A stretch of 64,000 nucleotides of DNA from Candidatus Poseidonia sp. (GTDB lineage: Archaea > Thermoplasmatota > Poseidoniia > Poseidoniales > Poseidoniaceae), in NCBI GenBank assembly GCA_030829545.1, contig JAURAI010000008.1, forward strand, positions 1-64,000, in the 5' to 3' direction. The notes below the pieces were generated by a model. That model was given only the letters and a program-made list of their open reading frames with translations. It was not told the DNA's origin and did no database searches. Shown here in pieces: positions 60,401 to 64,000 of this stretch (position 1 is its first letter; the number at the start of each line of letters is the position of its first letter). Position numbers and translations under genes: made by a program.

Positions 60401-63291
60401 TTCGTGAAAGTTTCATACCAAGATTGTCCGAAGAAGGTACTTACAGATGCGGTATGTCAGAAGAATGGAAATGGCCATCCATGAAATCACCTCGCCTCGA
60501 CATGGGGTATTGGAGATTTACTCAGCCATCAGAAAAATCATCAGATAGTGTCACTGCAAATGAATATGACCTTGCAGATGCGTGGATGAGTGAACAGTCA
60601 AATTTCTTCCGAGTCCCGAAACATATTCTTACCGAAGCGGCGATAAAATCTGGACCAAGGCATAATGATACTCATATACCTCACTGGCTCAAAATGCAAC
60701 ATGGAATGGCAACATTCAAACCAAAAATCTTCGTAAGTGGGTTGATAAAATTAATTAATTCACACCAAGGTGACACCTCACACAACTACATACGGAAGAT
60801 TACCAAAGATAGAGACGGCAAGGAAATATTCAAATTTCCGGTGTTAGATTGGTATGTCGATGTCATCCATCACAAAGACAACACTGAACAAATGAATGAA
60901 TTCCACCTGAAGTGCTGCGAAATCCTTCAAGAAGAACTCACAGGTGAAGTCAGAAACATACCTTTGATTGAATTGTTTTCCGACTATCTCGCCTCTGTTG
61001 AAACGATTGCACAATTAAGCAAGATTATTTCTGCATTCAAGTTTAGTAAATGGTCGTTTGCCGGCGAACGATCAATTATGGATGTCTTCGAACGCACACT
61101 CGGTCTTATGGAGAATTATATCTCAGAAGTTGTTGAGATTGATAATGCGGTGAAGGAAATCAACAATCTAAACAATAAGATCCTTGTAGAGCAGGGAGAC
61201 ATTGACCGACTGGAACAGGCTATCGCCCGTGAACATCGCAGATTGCAAGATGACAGTACGAGGAACAAGTCAACGCTCAATGGATTGAAGAGTCAATTAA
61301 ATGGACATCGAGAAAAACATGAAACCTTCGAGAAGCAAAGAAATTCCTTGGAAGCCAATACTAATATCCGAAAACGCCGCCATAACATGCTTTATGATGA
61401 GGCCTTGCAAGAGAGCTTGAAAACGAATCCGTTTGCTCCAAGTCACAACCAATCGCAGACCAACGTGGTTGATGGAGGAAATGAAGAATCCCGTGCGGGA
61501 TTGTATAAGTTCTTCAATAAAGAGTTCAAGAGTGCGATGGAAGAATTGGGTGATCGGGATGCAATGCGGCGTTATCATCGCACATTTGTATCCATGGCAA
61601 ATCTCAATCAAATTCTATTGAGTGATAATATCACTAAGCAATTGATGGAATTTGAGATAGATGTTGCTCCTTTTACACAAGGTAAAAACCAACAACATCT
61701 CAATGAATTTTACAAGCATTATGTCAACATCAATGAGAATACACTTACCCAAATCCGGAATGAATTAACTGACGTACTCGCGCAAAATCATGACGACGAG
61801 GCAAGTGACAAGAAAACCTCACAGGAGGCATGGAGTCGATTCCTCACCTCAATCCACAACCTCGGAGACATCAAAGGCGGACTCAAAGAAAATCTTCTGA
61901 AACCAATCAGGAAAGAAAACAGCAATTTCTTATCCATCTTATTGGAACGAGCGCTCAGTGATGACCCCGAGATCAACAAAATGTCTTGGAATCTTTTGTA
62001 CTATCTCATCAATCCTTCATCGGTCCGACAAATTGCTGACTTCGATTCATTCAAGTCAATCGATTCATTCAAGTCAAGTTGGTTTGAGATTCAGGAATTT
62101 GATGTCATCAGTGATAACATCTATCCTGGTCCTAAAGTAACGGATTTTAACAGGTTGACCTACCTACCCCATACGCTTATCGATTCTAACCTGCCAAAAT
62201 TCGATGAGAGACCTCTGCACAACTTATCTGCTGCACGCGCTTTGTCTTTCCTCAACAGAAACGAGTATCCTCAGGCTATTGATTCATTCAATGCATCTGG
62301 GCATCTAAAATATTCCAGCACCTTACGACTTGCTCGAACATACCTTAAGGAGAATGAGGGCGAAAATTTCCGACGAGAAATACTGATGGAGATTGTTTCC
62401 ATCTTGAGGAACGAAATGGAAATCCTTGAAGAAATCATATACGATATCGGCACGAACAAAGAGAAAATCAAAGAATTAAATCAGACCATGAACTACGGAG
62501 TTGGGGTGGAGAAATTAAAGCTCCCAATGACGACGAAATCCACATCACTCATGAATAAGATGTTCCCTCAATTCACATTTTCAGCATCTGGGAAATCCTT
62601 CGAGGGTGGAAAGCCGATAATTCTCACAGAGGTAAAAGATTTCAAAATTCTGAATTACTTTCAACATTACCAACGGGTCAAAAACCTGACGTTGTACGCC
62701 GATTTCATTGAAGAGGTCATCAATGAGAAATCAGGTAAAGACATGTCAAGATATCTGGGGGAGATTCAAAAATGCGATCTCAGTAAATACAGACTCTTTA
62801 GAGATTCACGACATATAGGTACAAAATACAAATTAAAATGGAATGAAGCAAATGGGGGCCTGACGATTGACGAAGAGAACTATGAAGATGAAGGTATCAA
62901 ACAACTCCATTCATTCGTAATCAAATGCCTTGAACAAGATGGAAACATAGCCCAATCTGAGTTCAAAAATGCTCTTTTGGAACTGACCAACGTTCATGGA
63001 TACCTCAAAGACAAAATTGCAGAAATGCTTGACGATGACGCTGCTACCAAGTCTCCAGTGGATGCCGATTCTGAATACTTTGAGAAATTAAATACAATTT
63101 TCAAACATCAAAAATATATCGACGCTGGAAAACCATATGTCCAACACCTGCTTCCTGTGGTTATTGGTATTGCGAAGGGCGATACCAATGAAAAACAAGC
63201 CATTAGTGATATAATCAAATCAATTGATGACAATGATAAGATTGAGGTTCACAAAATTCTTTCAGAATTGGAGCAAAGAAGAGGGTCGTAG
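57439..63291 (+). CDS. Giant (~1950 aa) SF1/UvrD-like NTPase with C-terminal helical region, function unknown
   Basis: Walker A GAPGTGKST (58114-58140), motif II DEAQD (58822-58836), motif III GAGDENQ (~58921), motif V-like DIKGLTVPITII (~59580), motif VI QLTRAQ (~59695); SD GGAGGTG just before ATG 57439. Confidence 0.85.
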   Translation: MAKKKPPTFHTIHHIWKYRFHRKPETRDWIFYLSRPGLEFLRKPDEDSKAGYEFLKEEIKEFLNGSEKKTGNIIFKTITGPDSIYATFMYPFNIQEEASGRTGCIIHVGKTESELATSKIDDSPVASSSMFSSEITEWVKESLTTPPGIDDVDPMWNEFSGAKFLPTDELLKPEGKWRDFRHLLCHQFIEIRLTRHTLDGKASSGEQIDALNQFQSTSSGFAHFGGAPGTGKSTLLHMVCAHRLALNKGLDRGLKKDIFYYTPSFLLKEEGQREIKTILEYIYLATQQDLVELMHNIKFVSQEELYLADEPGREWNLLGDTGSQNKLMKLFGKKKGDVSGIVKEVNLFKQQVRQLVIGVFESKNNFLHFAKKQSKQNWDEQELNLFNPNQPSPQGIRLKTFMEGDDLEKFKRKLRQIDLFEGTHPGAYWDPTLMILNAKNQRHPDGNIWNELKGKMNYIVMDEAQDINISEIRTILTHFSSRQEENNFDDFHFIGAGDENQNIKQLMFFSQNHHLKHLFSDWTRSLKVKASKDQMLLSHGLDEIQNTILKSAYRIFDEMIEPIQEILKQIHDISEDKKNPSGFQKTLFGRKGVFCINPPNGGNHITGKWNKMILEKLALQLEDEKEKLSNNIAPLVVALCFDEDDLKPDNFNLGSNPLSERLTGVPNANELHDSVNELLTRFTNKFIEKKQGDAEPTYQDWLNELSFRGVLSVKDIKGLTVPITIIIPPVLLLEEAKNQRINQEKFSKFLVQLTRAQYYNLLLDNVQELGMSEYLVTEIEKENVEPWLSSVLQHSLGFDPSFELLFKQTLQNYDSEIYWQKLKLKVDDMDDDIKQYVRFMEEFYISLQGNKLAPNLNEFFTLQRENSANPDIIEISNIKLQDTSNNTMEIDALKEIDEKYLLGTRMDKKYLASVMLFVVINHYIRKKLHRETNDGDENLTLPNELLGYMKNWVQENQDSTIAENNETTQWFNLISGEYSETNPVLRSLRESFIPRLSEEGTYRCGMSEEWKWPSMKSPRLDMGYWRFTQPSEKSSDSVTANEYDLADAWMSEQSNFFRVPKHILTEAAIKSGPRHNDTHIPHWLKMQHGMATFKPKIFVSGLIKLINSHQGDTSHNYIRKITKDRDGKEIFKFPVLDWYVDVIHHKDNTEQMNEFHLKCCEILQEELTGEVRNIPLIELFSDYLASVETIAQLSKIISAFKFSKWSFAGERSIMDVFERTLGLMENYISEVVEIDNAVKEINNLNNKILVEQGDIDRLEQAIAREHRRLQDDSTRNKSTLNGLKSQLNGHREKHETFEKQRNSLEANTNIRKRRHNMLYDEALQESLKTNPFAPSHNQSQTNVVDGGNEESRAGLYKFFNKEFKSAMEELGDRDAMRRYHRTFVSMANLNQILLSDNITKQLMEFEIDVAPFTQGKNQQHLNEFYKHYVNINENTLTQIRNELTDVLAQNHDDEASDKKTSQEAWSRFLTSIHNLGDIKGGLKENLLKPIRKENSNFLSILLERALSDDPEINKMSWNLLYYLINPSSVRQIADFDSFKSIDSFKSSWFEIQEFDVISDNIYPGPKVTDFNRLTYLPHTLIDSNLPKFDERPLHNLSAARALSFLNRNEYPQAIDSFNASGHLKYSSTLRLARTYLKENEGENFRREILMEIVSILRNEMEILEEIIYDIGTNKEKIKELNQTMNYGVGVEKLKLPMTTKSTSLMNKMFPQFTFSASGKSFEGGKPIILTEVKDFKILNYFQHYQRVKNLTLYADFIEEVINEKSGKDMSRYLGEIQKCDLSKYRLFRDSRHIGTKYKLKWNEANGGLTIDEENYEDEGIKQLHSFVIKCLEQDGNIAQSEFKNALLELTNVHGYLKDKIAEMLDDDAATKSPVDADSEYFEKLNTIFKHQKYIDAGKPYVQHLLPVVIGIAKGDTNEKQAISDIIKSIDDNDKIEVHKILSELEQRRGS
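62042..62077 (+). repeat. Perfect 18-bp in-frame tandem duplication inside the giant SF1 gene
   Basis: tcgattcattcaagtcaa repeated twice head-to-tail, encoding FDSFKSIDSFKS. Confidence 0.95.
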
Positions 63292-63319
63292 GAGTCCATT
63301 CCTGCAGGCAGGGAGATTC

Positions 63320-64000
63320 CTAAGAGTACCACTCTGCATTGTACATTCCAGACGACGGCCCTTGGCCGATCGACTTTTCAATTAATTCAAATTTCACCTT
63401 GCGAATGGTGAGGAGGTCTCGTATCTCATCAGGACTTACCCGAGTTTTACGGGATGCATAAGGGAGCTTTCCTCTGAACTTTCTCAAATAAATTGCCGCA
63501 TTCAAAACATCCTCTGGTTGTTCATAAAATAACTTCAAATCTTCTTGTTGAATTGGCACGTATAGCCAATTACCAATTGAAGCATTCAATGCCTGTCTGG
63601 CAAAATAATTCATGGCTATCTTCTTTTTCAACCCCAATATCTCATCCATGTTGGTACTCGGCATGTGTGAGGTCGTTAAATCTGAAAAACGGATTGAAAC
63701 CTCGTCGTGTAGGTCTATGAATTCTTTACTAGAGTTGATCAAAGGCGTATATTGAATGACCTCGTAATTAGGTTTGAGAAACAAAACCAACCAGTGATTG
63801 AAACCTTCGTCTTCAAGGTCAGCCACTCGAGATTCACGAATCTCTCTTGATAGAATTTTGCATAACGAATCTTTTGGCTTCCTCGGTAGAAAAAAACTCA
63901 TTGGCCCGACCGATGAAAACTGAGTTGAATTCAAATGCTCAACCTTTGGGTCAAATCCATCTGTATCCATTGTAATCGTTGTATGATAGCGATTTTCCAT
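63320..64000 (-). CDS. Unknown protein, possibly truncated by the window edge
   Basis: 226-aa ORF reaching the window end, convergent with the SF1 gene; no recognised domain. Confidence 0.55.
   Translation of the reverse strand: MENRYHTTITMDTDGFDPKVEHLNSTQFSSVGPMSFFLPRKPKDSLCKILSREIRESRVADLEDEGFNHWLVLFLKPNYEVIQYTPLINSSKEFIDLHDEVSIRFSDLTTSHMPSTNMDEILGLKKKIAMNYFARQALNASIGNWLYVPIQQEDLKLFYEQPEDVLNAAIYLRKFRGKLPYASRKTRVSPDEIRDLLTIRKVKFELIEKSIGQGPSSGMYNAEWYS

Overview
The window is gene-dense, with short intergenic gaps and both strands coding. It looks archaeal: aIF1A, RIO1 kinase, KH/Dim2-like protein, L15e, S2, a fused HADH/ECH and a NuoABCDHIJKLMN-type complex without NuoEFG. The gene style suggests a marine Euryarchaeota (Poseidoniales/MGII-like) relative, but that is inference, not a database result. 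Main blocks: (1) GDP-mannose dehydratase and glycosyltransferases; (2) a tightly overlapping ThiF/E1-like + JAMM protease + small helical protein operon; (3) a fused 3-hydroxyacyl-CoA dehydrogenase/enoyl-CoA hydratase; (4) three consecutive winged-helix regulators; (5) Dus, S2 and a Cas4/RecB-like nuclease with an internal block of transmembrane helices; (6) KH, RIO1 and aIF1A with a long acidic tail; (7) a 12-gene respiratory complex I-like operon with unusual insertions in NuoL (EF-hand pair plus His-rich loop), NuoI and NuoH; (8) several giant secreted/membrane proteins (CARDB/PKD-like, a subtilase), three of which end in a TM helix plus zinc ribbons; (9) an RNase Z, PRC-barrel, L15e, rhodanese, SpoU block; (10) at the right edge, a visibly more AT-rich segment with a ~1950-aa SF1/UvrD-like NTPase of unknown function and an unknown convergent gene. 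The strongest candidates for undescribed biology are the ThiF-JAMM operon, the EF-hand complex I, the giant SF1 protein and the TM-split Cas4-like nuclease. All domain calls come from reading motifs by eye; no homology search was possible.
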